IMG/VR virus record: IMGVR_UViG_3300006754_000009
Span: 25,264-89,263 of that record
Origin: a virus
DNA: 64,000 nucleotides
Reading direction: 5' to 3' (one strand)
Below the pieces are notes generated by a model. That model searched no databases, had not been told where the DNA came from, and saw nothing but the letters and a program-made list of their open reading frames with translations. Positions 55,007 to 62,125 of this stretch are shown here, in pieces. The first letter of the stretch is position 1. Each line of letters begins with the position of its first letter. The position numbers and the translations under genes were made by a program.

Positions 55007-55013
55007 TATTTAT
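55007..55013 (+). promoter_or_regulatory. TATTTAT element before the 80-aa gene
   Basis: AATATTTATAGGTAATGG, ending five bases before the ATG at 55019; 12-bp gap. Confidence 0.3.
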
Positions 55014-55018
55014 AGGTA

Positions 55019-55261
55019 ATGGCATTAACAAAAACAGATAAAGACGAAATAGCAAGAATAGCTAGAAAAGAGATTAAAGACTTTATGACCAAACCCCAAT
55101 TCAAAAAAGAAGTAGAAAAAGTAATTGCTACTGAAATTAAGAAAGGAAGAAATACAAGAGCAGAGATTGTAGATATTGTTAGTAAAGTAATGTTAGAGTT
55201 ATATAAAACTTTCTGGTTTAGACGTAGTATGTGGCAATCAGAAATAAAAAGAGTGAGATAA
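55019..55261 (+). CDS. Small conserved-looking helical protein
   Basis: 80 residues, highly charged: 'KTDKDEIARIARKEIKDFM', 'KKEVEKVIATEIKKG', then 'EIVDIVSKVMLELYKTFWF' and an aromatic/basic end ('RRSMWQSEIKRVR'). It resembles small proteins I recall from other myophages, without a known role. It overlaps the next gene by one base (TAATG), so the two are probably coupled. Confidence 0.65.
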   Translation: MALTKTDKDEIARIARKEIKDFMTKPQFKKEVEKVIATEIKKGRNTRAEIVDIVSKVMLELYKTFWFRRSMWQSEIKRVR

Positions 55262-55950
55262 TGGGACAATTAGAAAACAATTTTAAAAGAGCATTAAGCA
55301 AAGCTATAGAAGGTCCAGACAAACTTATGTATAAAAATTTACTTAAAAACTCATCTTTAGACGAAAGTAACAAGAACCATGATTGTGAAAAAGTTCATGG
55401 AGGAAAATCACACAAAGAATGGGAAGAATCACAAAAAGTAGAAGGTGAGGTGGAAGAAGCTACTACTAGTGCAAGTGCAGGTGCTTTTTCCGCACCGTTA
55501 GGGTACGACCCTAGATTTAGAAAAAAGAAGAAAGAAGAGATGGAAGAAGAGACCACAGCGTCTAGTGCGGGTGCTTATGAGACACCACAAATGTGGGCAA
55601 AAAATGAGAAGAACTGGAGAGGAAAAGCAAAAACACAATGGCCAGGAGGAAAATTTGTTAAGGTAAAAGACAGATGTAAAAAATTCCCTTACTGTAATCA
55701 AGGAGATATAAATGCATTAGACCTTACCGAAAATAGTAAAATTAAAAAAGCGATTAATGAAGTTTGTAAAAAAACAGGAACAAGTAAAAAACATGTTAGA
55801 GAACTAGTAAAAAACGAAATAGAAGAGATTATAAGAAGAAGTATATATAAGTCCCCAATCACCTCTATATTAGGTCCTACAACTAAAATGGATAAACCAA
55901 TAGGTAAAATATATACTATGGGCTCTAATGTTGGTGGAAAATACGAATAA
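55261..55950 (+). CDS. Unknown protein with two 'TTxSxSAGA' repeats
   Basis: 229 residues from the ATG at 55261, preferred over 55231 because it gives a one-base overlap with the previous stop. Two similar motifs occur about 32 residues apart: 'EATTSASAGAFSAPLG' and 'EETTASSAGAYETPQM'. The second half has basic text with 'KDRCKKFPYCNQGDINAL' and 'VRELVKNEIEEIIRRSIYKS'. Such Ala/Ser/Gly motifs recall head-protein processing sites in other phages, but I cannot confirm it. Likely virion-associated; function unknown. Confidence 0.65.
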   Translation: MGQLENNFKRALSKAIEGPDKLMYKNLLKNSSLDESNKNHDCEKVHGGKSHKEWEESQKVEGEVEEATTSASAGAFSAPLGYDPRFRKKKKEEMEEETTASSAGAYETPQMWAKNEKNWRGKAKTQWPGGKFVKVKDRCKKFPYCNQGDINALDLTENSKIKKAINEVCKKTGTSKKHVRELVKNEIEEIIRRSIYKSPITSILGPTTKMDKPIGKIYTMGSNVGGKYE

Positions 55951-55955
55951 ATAGA

Positions 55956-55962
55956 TATTTAT
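55956..55962 (+). promoter_or_regulatory. TATTTAT element before the 308-aa gene
   Basis: GATATTTATAATAAAAAG, ending 14 bases before the ATG at 55977; closely matches the site at 22451. Confidence 0.4.
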
Positions 55963-55976
55963 AATAAAAAGAAATT

Positions 55977-56903
55977 ATGTCAATATTAGCACAAAGTCCA
56001 GATTTAACAAAAATTATAAAAAAAGCAGTGGATAGAATTGGTGAGAACCATTCTCTATCAAGAGATAACAAAGGTGTAACTATGAGAGCTACAGAGATTG
56101 AAAAAGACAGAAAAGAGTTTAGAAAGACAAAAGTTATTGAAGAGTCTTTAAAAGCTGCGGCAGACGAGATGGCAGAAAAACTAGTATTAGAAAATACAAT
56201 TGATGGGATGATTAAAGATGTTATCCAAGAACAGACTCAGGAGTATCCAAAGAATAAGGAAGAAGAAATAGCCTTAAGTGAATCTACGACTAATGTCATT
56301 AAAAAATTGGTAAACAAAAAATTAAAAAATAAACTTAATGAAGCACAGAAGTCACACCCAGGATATGACACATATGAAAAGGCTGTTAAAAAATCTAAAA
56401 CTGAAAACAATAAAGCGATGAAAGCAACAGCAACAAAGTTTAAGGACTATGGTGACTTTAAAGGTAATACCCACCCAGAATACCCACACCAAGAAGATTC
56501 TAAAACTGACCCAGATAATATAGGATACCAATATTATAGAAATAATGATGATGACCAAGAATTCATTGATGATTTTGCTCATCCAGGACTACTAGATTTT
56601 GATATTAATAATTTAAATATGGAACGACTAACTGATTACTTAGAAGGTTCTTCAGAAACAGGAAATGCTCAAGAAGATGAAGACGGAGAAGCTTTAGGAA
56701 ATGTAGGAAAAAGTGAGTTAGGAAATAAAATGAAAAAGTCAGCTGAACGTAGAAAAGAAAAGATAGCCGCAAATAAAGCTTCTATGAGTAATTTAAGAGG
56801 GTACACACCAGATGTACAAAAAGTTAAACAAGTAAAAGAAGAAGTTAACGTAGATATGGTGAATATGAAAAAATTGTGGAACTATAACAAAAATACACAA
56901 TAA
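55977..56903 (+). CDS. Charged helical protein, unknown
   Basis: 308 residues, rich in Lys, Glu, Asn and Asp. The N-terminal third is helical ('LKAAADEMAEKLVLEN', 'MIKDVIQEQTQEYPKNKEEE'), with 'LSESTTNVIKKLVNKKLKN' resembling the tag-like helix of the 'KLTE' proteins. A middle segment is His/Pro/Tyr-containing ('GNTHPEYPHQEDSKTDPDN'), followed by an acidic stretch and a basic C-terminus. The composition would fit a scaffold or internal virion protein; this is inference. No motif recognised. Confidence 0.6.
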   Translation: MSILAQSPDLTKIIKKAVDRIGENHSLSRDNKGVTMRATEIEKDRKEFRKTKVIEESLKAAADEMAEKLVLENTIDGMIKDVIQEQTQEYPKNKEEEIALSESTTNVIKKLVNKKLKNKLNEAQKSHPGYDTYEKAVKKSKTENNKAMKATATKFKDYGDFKGNTHPEYPHQEDSKTDPDNIGYQYYRNNDDDQEFIDDFAHPGLLDFDINNLNMERLTDYLEGSSETGNAQEDEDGEALGNVGKSELGNKMKKSAERRKEKIAANKASMSNLRGYTPDVQKVKQVKEEVNVDMVNMKKLWNYNKNTQ

Positions 56904-56934
56904 ATCCCTTTACCTATACCCCTACTACTGACTA

Positions 56935-56941
56935 TATTTAT
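56935..56941 (+). promoter_or_regulatory. TATTTAT element before the 157-aa gene
   Basis: TATATTTATAAAATAAAAG, ending 12 bases before the ATG at 56954; 50-bp gap with a C/T-rich first half. Confidence 0.35.
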
Positions 56942-56953
56942 AAAATAAAAGAT

Positions 56954-57427
56954 ATGGAAAGAAGAGGACTATTACCCGAACAATTTTTTAAATATGTAAC
57001 CGCACCCGTAAATCAGGACGACTTGAATATATGGGTTAAAGCTAATAATATTAATACAGAGAAGTTAGAACTTTTTTTCGATTATCTTAATGGACTTTAT
57101 TCTACAGTTATAGAAACCTATTTAGGTGATGATGTAATTAAGGAGGATAAAGAAAGAAAAGAGCATTTTGATTGGTGTTGGAAGAATCTAGTTAAGAATT
57201 TTGAAGAAGAGAATATACGATTTAAGTATTATGGCCACCACTATGAGTATTTTTGGAACTTTTTTTACGAATCTTTTTATATTAATAAAAAAGAGGAAAA
57301 TAAAGAAAAGATAAGTGAATTTCTATTCAAGTTATTTAGTTTACATCTACACAAGACTAAGTCTGAACTTGATATGTTGAGTGAGATTTATTTTATTTTA
57401 GAAGACAACTTGACAGTAGATAAATAA
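56954..57427 (+). CDS. Hypothetical acidic protein
   Basis: 157 residues, rich in aromatic residues and Glu ('FFDYLNGLYSTVIETYLG', 'YYGHHYEYFWNFFYESFYI'), predicted mainly helical. No signal peptide, no Cys pair apart from one Cys. The family is not recognised. It opens a run of small genes (56954-58812) that looks like accessory DNA. Confidence 0.65.
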   Translation: MERRGLLPEQFFKYVTAPVNQDDLNIWVKANNINTEKLELFFDYLNGLYSTVIETYLGDDVIKEDKERKEHFDWCWKNLVKNFEEENIRFKYYGHHYEYFWNFFYESFYINKKEENKEKISEFLFKLFSLHLHKTKSELDMLSEIYFILEDNLTVDK

Positions 57428-57443
57428 TTTATTAACTTTAACC

Positions 57444-57650
57444 ATGAGAATTATTAATATAATAAACAACGAACTTATAATTCGTAAACAAAAATTAGAA
57501 AATGAACTAGAAAGAGTTTTAAACTCTACCACTATTTCTACAAACGACCAACTACAGAAGTCCGTAGAATTAGTCAATAAATTAAGTGAGGCAAACTCAA
57601 GTTTAGTTACTTGGGAATCTTACATTAGTAAAACACAAACAACAGAATAG
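57444..57650 (+). CDS. Small coiled-coil protein
   Basis: 68 residues forming one long amphipathic helix ('LIIRKQKLENELERVLNST', 'QLQKSVELVNKLSEANSSL'). No other feature. It lies one base upstream of the Hc1-like histone gene and may be co-translated with it. Role unknown. Confidence 0.6.
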   Translation: MRIINIINNELIIRKQKLENELERVLNSTTISTNDQLQKSVELVNKLSEANSSLVTWESYISKTQTTE

Positions 57651-57651
57651 A

Positions 57652-57825
57652 ATGGAAACATTAATGCAAATAGAAAATTTAGTAACTGCTATAAAAGTAG
57701 ACACAGAAAAGTTTTTTGAAAAACACAATAAGAGTGCTGGTATTAGAGCTAGAAAATCATCGCAAGAATTAAAATCAATACTACAACAATTACGAAAAGA
57801 AATATTAGAAGAAAGTAAAAAATAA
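57652..57825 (+). CDS. Hc1-like histone H1 (Bacteroidota type)
   Basis: 57 residues. 'DTEKFFEKHNKSAGIRARKS' followed by 'SQELKSILQQLRKEI' matches the short Hc1-type histone family that is common in Bacteroidota chromosomes, including the 'NKSAG.RARK..QELK' core. Known members bind DNA and compact it. In a phage it could bind phage or host DNA, silence host genes or accompany packaged DNA; these are inferences. The length is the normal family length. It starts one base after the previous stop and abuts the next start. Confidence 0.82.
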   Translation: METLMQIENLVTAIKVDTEKFFEKHNKSAGIRARKSSQELKSILQQLRKEILEESKK

Positions 57826-58005
57826 ATGGATAACTGGATGTACATATGTGTATTTATTTTTACTATATTAGTTATTACAAGGAACGTATTCTTATTGGTA
57901 ACAAGTTTGTTGTCCGCAGAACCCACCAAATATACATTAAACTATAAAGAATTACTATTATTAGGATTTTCTATTTCCTATTTCCTAACCTACTTGATTA
58001 CATAA
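57826..58005 (+). CDS. Small two-helix membrane protein (holin-like topology)
   Basis: 59 residues with two hydrophobic segments ('YICVFIFTILVITRNVFLLV' and 'LLLLGFSISYFLTYLI') joined by a short polar loop. Its ATG follows the Hc1-like stop at once and its stop abuts the next ATG, so it fits exactly between genes, which supports it being real. Size and topology suit a small holin or other membrane effector, without further support. Confidence 0.65.
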   Translation: MDNWMYICVFIFTILVITRNVFLLVTSLLSAEPTKYTLNYKELLLLGFSISYFLTYLIT

Positions 58006-58455
58006 ATGACACTATACGAAGAAATATTACAATTTGATGAATTTTTTACTAGCATTAGAAGACATGATGACTTTCTAGTGTTTGACTTAAAGTTACCATT
58101 AAACTGGGAAGATAAAAAGATTCTCACTAGCCGAGGAGATAAAATTCAGATGAAAATAGGAACTCAGAACCAAACACATAAAATAGTTTCATTTTTCACG
58201 TTATTTAACGAGGAAAGTACTTCTTTACTCATAGCCGAGATACAAGCTATTATAAAATGGAATAAAGATATAGAAGAAAAAAGTACCTTATTAAATATGA
58301 AGATGATGGAATTAAAGAAAATGTTTTCAGAGAACAATGTAGATTCTTTACGAGAATTAGAATTTAATTTCACCCCAAAAATGACATTCAATGAAAAAGG
58401 AGAAAAAGCAGAAGAAGGAAGCCTGGTTGCGACAAGAGATATTAAAGGACAATAA
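58006..58455 (+). CDS. Hypothetical protein
   Basis: 149 residues, starting 'TLYEEILQFDEFFTSIRRHD' and containing 'DLKLPLNWEDKKILTSRGD' (strand-rich) and a helical segment 'IIKWNKDIEEKSTLLNMKM'. No motif known to me. It overlaps the next small gene by 65 bases in another frame. Confidence 0.6.
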   Translation: MTLYEEILQFDEFFTSIRRHDDFLVFDLKLPLNWEDKKILTSRGDKIQMKIGTQNQTHKIVSFFTLFNEESTSLLIAEIQAIIKWNKDIEEKSTLLNMKMMELKKMFSENNVDSLRELEFNFTPKMTFNEKGEKAEEGSLVATRDIKGQ

Positions 58456-58606
58456 GGACATCCTAGAACATAAGAAAAAAACAATAGAAGAGATTAAAAA
58501 AGTAGGGTTGGACACTTTTTTAAACAATAAAAAACTAATACCTAAGGACTCTACAAAGAAGAAAGAAGGATTATGGAAGAAAATCAAAAACAGTTTAAAA
58601 TTTTAA
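58391..58606 (+). CDS. Small Lys-rich protein overlapping its neighbours
   Basis: 71 residues, very basic and helical ('KKEKKQKKEAWLRQEILK', 'KKKEGLWKKIKNSLKF'). It overlaps the previous gene by 65 bases and the next by 34, more than usual here, so a later non-ATG start is possible. Composition suggests nucleic-acid binding, but AT-rich sequence alone biases toward Lys. Confidence 0.5.
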   Translation: MKKEKKQKKEAWLRQEILKDNKDILEHKKKTIEEIKKVGLDTFLNNKKLIPKDSTKKKEGLWKKIKNSLKF

Positions 58607-58812
58607 GTGATTGTGCACAGATTGCAGAACTGTTAAAGAATAACCCTAATATCAGTAGTTCCCAAATCAACCTTCACATTCCCCACAATACATTCATAGA
58701 GGTTTTACATGAGATAGAAGAATTTGTAAAGGTAAGAGTAGACCTATCACAACCTACCGTATCATTAAAGATGAATGAGATTGAGTTCATCTTTCACAAA
58801 TCTAATAAGTAA
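58573..58812 (+). CDS. Hypothetical protein, convergent with the tagged minus-strand gene
   Basis: 79 residues ('KILSDCAQIAELLKNNPNIS', 'VLHEIEEFVKVRVDLSQ'). Looks like a compact helical/strand domain. Its 3' end overlaps the minus-strand gene at 58802 by 11 bases, tail to tail. No family recognised. Confidence 0.6.
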   Translation: MEENQKQFKILSDCAQIAELLKNNPNISSSQINLHIPHNTFIEVLHEIEEFVKVRVDLSQPTVSLKMNEIEFIFHKSNK

Positions 58813-59437
58813 ATTGTTTTCTTAAAAATGCACGGTCATAACCATTAGACACCAATAAATCATACAATTGTTTGCGTTGGACCGTATCGTTATCCCTAAC
58901 AAATAAACAATCATAACGACCATTATTTAAAAACTCCAATTCGATAAGACCTAATAACCTTAAAGCGTCGGAAACCGTCTTTAAACTAAAAAGATTAAAA
59001 ATTTCATCTTTTTGAACAATAACCTTATTATTAAGACTAAACACCTGTTTAAATTCAGTATCTGATAGGTAAGAAGATATAAAGTCACCAAAACTTATTT
59101 TAGACTTAGTATTGTGGTCGTATATACGTTCTTCTTTCCAGTATGGAAGTAATTTAATTATGTGGTAACTAGAGTCACCCAACGATATTTTTTTAGTACG
59201 GCCTAAAGAATCTTTTACAAAAATTGTTTTATCTGATTGTTCAGTAGTGATTATTGCAAGCTCAAACATTGTTTTTTTACGTGAAATATATTCTGTAATG
59301 AATTTAGGCTTTTTTTCTTCAATAAGTTTATTATATTTCTTTAAAATACTTTTTTTACTGTTGGAAGAAAAAAATACTTTATTTCTTTCACCATTTTTAA
59401 ATAAAACGATTTTATATTTATTTCTATTATAAGTCAT
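58802..59437 (-). CDS. Unknown phage protein with shared C-terminal tag
   Basis: 211 residues. The N-terminal 45 residues ('NKYKIVLFKNGERNKVFFSS' then 'KKSILKKYNKLIEEKKP') resemble a domain I recall in marine Bacteroidota phage proteins. The middle is basic and strand-rich ('SLGRTKKISLGDSSYHIIKL'). A winged-helix-like stretch may occur at 'KDEIFNLFSLKTVSDALRLL'. The C-terminus carries 'RKQLYDLLVSNGYDRAFLRK', also found in the membrane protein at 51034. Its ATG is directly back to back with the DnaJ ATG (CATATG). Function unknown. Confidence 0.65.
   Translation of the reverse strand: MTYNRNKYKIVLFKNGERNKVFFSSNSKKSILKKYNKLIEEKKPKFITEYISRKKTMFELAIITTEQSDKTIFVKDSLGRTKKISLGDSSYHIIKLLPYWKEERIYDHNTKSKISFGDFISSYLSDTEFKQVFSLNNKVIVQKDEIFNLFSLKTVSDALRLLGLIELEFLNNGRYDCLFVRDNDTVQRKQLYDLLVSNGYDRAFLRKQFTY
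58817..58879 (-). repeat. 63-bp coding repeat, copy 2 (inverted copy of 52357-52419)
   Basis: Read on the minus strand, 50 of 63 bases match the copy at 52357-52419 and encode the same tag in frame, about 6.4 kb away. Confidence 0.85.
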
Positions 59438-60442
59438 ATGAATAAAGATTACTACAAAACTCTAAATATCAATAGAAACGCGTCGCAGGCTGAAGTAAAA
59501 AAGGCTTTTAGAACACTTTCTAAACAACATCACCCCGATAAAGGTGGTGACGCTAATACTTTTAAAGAAATGTCGGAAGCGTATGACACCCTAAGTGACG
59601 AGACCAAGAGAAGGGAATATGACACTCGAGGACAAAACCCCTTCAGTCAATTTAATCAACAAAGAGGTCCCAACATGGACGATTTAGTCAATCAATTTTT
59701 TGGTAGACGACAACAACCCCAAAGACCAAATAGAAAAGGTAGAGGACTTAATATCCCATTACAGGTAGAACTAGAAGATGTATTTTTTGGTCGAAATAAA
59801 AAAATTAAATATAAGAGACAGGTTAATTGTGGTGGGTGTAACGCGACAGGCGGAGAACATTATGTATGTCGTACATGCCATGGAAGGGGTACTATACAAC
59901 ATGCAGTAGGTAACGCATTCTTTAGACAGTTACACCAAGCGGAATGTAGTGCATGTAATGGACGTGGAAAAATCATCACCAGACCGTGTAGCACATGTGG
60001 GGGAAGTGCAAGGATTAATAAAGAAAATACGGTAGAGTTTAGTATCCCACAAGACTTAATGACAGGACAAGTCTACACGTTTAGAAATTTGGGTGATGAA
60101 ATAAAAGGTGGAGAAGCGGGAGACCTACAAATACAAGTGGTAATAACTAAACACCAACATTTTAATATACTAAATAAAGATTTGGTCTACGAACCAGTTC
60201 TATCTGTTTTAGATATGATTTTGGGGTGTAAGGTTGAGGTCCCTTATTTTGAAGGTCCTATTATGGCACAGGTACCCGAAGGTAGTGATGTTGAGGAAAG
60301 TTTCATAATACGAGGAAAGGGATTGAGAACTCCTGGAGGACCTGGAAATATAATGATAAAACCCAAAATAGTTACCCCACAACATTTAACTCACGAAGAA
60401 AAAGAAACATTAAAAATTTTGAGAGACAAAAAGAAAAATTAG
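59438..60442 (+). CDS. dnaJ: DnaJ (Hsp40) co-chaperone
   Basis: 334 residues with the full type I DnaJ layout: J domain (1-66) with 'KQHHPDKGG' (His-Pro-Asp at 32-34), a short Gly/Phe/Gln/Arg linker, a zinc domain with four CxxC pairs ('CGGC', 'CRTC', 'CSAC', 'CSTC'; the second to fourth with the CxGxG-type context), and the C-terminal substrate-binding domain ending near 'VTPQHLTHEEKETLKILR'. It should recruit host DnaK to phage substrates. No phage DnaK or GrpE is in the window. Its start codon is fused back to back with a minus-strand gene. Confidence 0.95.
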   Translation: MNKDYYKTLNINRNASQAEVKKAFRTLSKQHHPDKGGDANTFKEMSEAYDTLSDETKRREYDTRGQNPFSQFNQQRGPNMDDLVNQFFGRRQQPQRPNRKGRGLNIPLQVELEDVFFGRNKKIKYKRQVNCGGCNATGGEHYVCRTCHGRGTIQHAVGNAFFRQLHQAECSACNGRGKIITRPCSTCGGSARINKENTVEFSIPQDLMTGQVYTFRNLGDEIKGGEAGDLQIQVVITKHQHFNILNKDLVYEPVLSVLDMILGCKVEVPYFEGPIMAQVPEGSDVEESFIIRGKGLRTPGGPGNIMIKPKIVTPQHLTHEEKETLKILRDKKKN

Positions 60443-60669
60443 AATAGAGAGATAAAAAACTTTACAACGTAAAAATAACCTATTAACAAGGGTACCCAAG
60501 CAAATAATATGACAACAACCTTCTCAAATTTAGTAAGTTTACCCATAGAATCATCCCAGTTCTTATCCAACCATTTTCTTTTTTGGATTTCAGTAGAATC
60601 TTTTAGGTCTTTTAATTTGGTACCATAATAATTATTGAGATTATTTCCCTTACAATTTTTACAAGCCAT
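60439..60669 (-). CDS. Small membrane protein with N-terminal CxxC
   Basis: 76 residues on the minus strand: 'MACKNCKGNNLNNYYG' (one Cys pair), a charged middle, and a C-terminal membrane helix ('VVVILFAWVPLLIGYFYVV'). Tail-anchored topology. It overlaps DnaJ's stop by four bases, tail to tail. A TATTTAT element in minus orientation lies upstream, which supports it as a real gene. Function unknown. Confidence 0.65.
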   Translation of the reverse strand: MACKNCKGNNLNNYYGTKLKDLKDSTEIQKRKWLDKNWDDSMGKLTKFEKVVVILFAWVPLLIGYFYVVKFFISLF

Positions 60670-60685
60670 AGTTTTTTCTTTAAAT

Positions 60686-60692
60686 ATAAATA
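60686..60692 (-). promoter_or_regulatory. TATTTAT element for the minus-strand membrane protein
   Basis: On the minus strand, AATATTTATATTTAAAG ends 16 bases before the ATG at 60669, in an 83-bp divergent gap shared with the DruA-like gene. Confidence 0.4.
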
Positions 60693-60752
60693 TTGAGATT
60701 TAACAAGTAAATAAAACTTGAAATCACTATTAAAATATATTATTATTATAAC

Positions 60753-61928
60753 ATGAACAAACAGACAACATTATTTGATATTATAGAAGAGGAAGAACTC
60801 TTTGATTTCGAAGGCAACAAACAAAACCTTATTGACAATCTGGATATGTTAAAAAAGATGACCGTCCAAGAACAAACACTTTATAAAAAGTGGCAAGAAA
60901 TGAATAAGGGTGGCAAGATGGCCAAGATAAAAAATAAATTGTACGATTACCGAATAAATCTATGGGTACCATCAGATTTAGATGACCTAGAACACACTAT
61001 AAAACAAATTGAAGAGTTAGAACCTTATGTTGAAATGGCAACACCAGGAAAAGGTGTTACCGAATGGGTAAACTATAGAAAACTTATCCATACGATGGAA
61101 TGGGTTGCAAATCCTGGACGAAATATGAAATTCTGGGTTAGGGATAGGAAAACAGAGAAAGTCCTTGGTTTGATTTGTTTAGGGTCTGACGTTACAAGTA
61201 TTAAAGTTAGAGACGCTTATATAGGTTGGGATAAAACTAATAAGTTCGACCAACATAAATTAAACAATACAGCTATAGCAACTACAATATGTTCAACACA
61301 ACCAGGTGGGTATAATATGTTGATGGGTAAGTTAGTTGCAGCTCTTACTACATGTAAAACTATTAGAGATGCGTGGGAAGAAAAATACGGGGACAAATTA
61401 ATCGCGGTAGGAACAACCTCACTATATGGTATAAATTCTATGTATAATGGAATGCCACACTTCAAAACAATGGGGGAAACAGCGGGTCAGGTAAGATTAA
61501 AACCAGATGATGACGTATATTTACCTTGGAATAGTTGGTTAAAAGAAAACCACCCAGAAGAACATAAGAAAGCTATAAACGCTACAGGACCTAAACAGAA
61601 TATCATTAACAAGGTTTTTAAACATTGTAGTATAAAGGGTTCAGATTATGACCACGGGTTCAAGAGAGGGGTCTATCTTGCAATGATGTACGATAATGGA
61701 TGTGAATTCTTGAGGAACGAAATAGGAGAAAAAGACCTAAAATTAAAGAAGAAGTTCCAAGACGATATTCCGTACACTGATAAATGGTGGAAGAAAAAAG
61801 CAATAAGAAGATATAAAAACATGTATAACCAAGACAGGATTAAACCAGAACAATTATTTTATTGGGATGTAATTGATTTATCGTGGGAAGATACACAAAA
61901 TAAATACATAAAAGAAGTAGGGAGATAA
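60753..61928 (+). CDS. DruA-like protein (DUF4338)
   Basis: 391 residues. The central part resembles DUF4338, the family of DruA in the Druantia anti-phage system: 'NMKFWVRDRKTEKVLGLICL' (about residue 120), 'VRDAYIGWDKTNKF' and 'KLNNTAIATTICS', then 'IRDAWEEKYGDKLIAVGTTS' and 'HFKTMGETAGQ', in the family order (RD.YIGW; N; W..Y...L; G.T.G). It lacks the DruE helicase and other Druantia partners in this window. A phage could carry it against rival phages or as a decoy; this is inference. The N-terminal 110 residues are unassigned. Confidence 0.65.
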   Translation: MNKQTTLFDIIEEEELFDFEGNKQNLIDNLDMLKKMTVQEQTLYKKWQEMNKGGKMAKIKNKLYDYRINLWVPSDLDDLEHTIKQIEELEPYVEMATPGKGVTEWVNYRKLIHTMEWVANPGRNMKFWVRDRKTEKVLGLICLGSDVTSIKVRDAYIGWDKTNKFDQHKLNNTAIATTICSTQPGGYNMLMGKLVAALTTCKTIRDAWEEKYGDKLIAVGTTSLYGINSMYNGMPHFKTMGETAGQVRLKPDDDVYLPWNSWLKENHPEEHKKAINATGPKQNIINKVFKHCSIKGSDYDHGFKRGVYLAMMYDNGCEFLRNEIGEKDLKLKKKFQDDIPYTDKWWKKKAIRRYKNMYNQDRIKPEQLFYWDVIDLSWEDTQNKYIKEVGR

Positions 61929-61929
61929 T

Positions 61930-62124
61930 ATGACACAAACCACATTATTAATAGCATTATTCATTTTAGAAGTAGTAGCTTTTGGTTGGTTAATCTGGGA
62001 AGCAAAAATGGGTAGAGAAAAAAGAGAACAAATAATACATTTAGAGAGACAGATATTAAAACTAGAACAGGTAATAATATCAATGGAAAAGACAATAATT
62101 AAAAAATTAGATAAAAAGAAATAA
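61930..62124 (+). CDS. Small membrane-anchored coiled-coil protein
   Basis: 64 residues: an N-terminal membrane helix ('TLLIALFILEVVAFGWLIW') followed by a charged coiled coil ('IIHLERQILKLEQVIISME'). One base after the DruA-like stop. Single-anchor plus helix architecture is like a small spanin or membrane effector; no specific match. Confidence 0.65.
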   Translation: MTQTTLLIALFILEVVAFGWLIWEAKMGREKREQIIHLERQILKLEQVIISMEKTIIKKLDKKK

Positions 62125-62125
62125 A

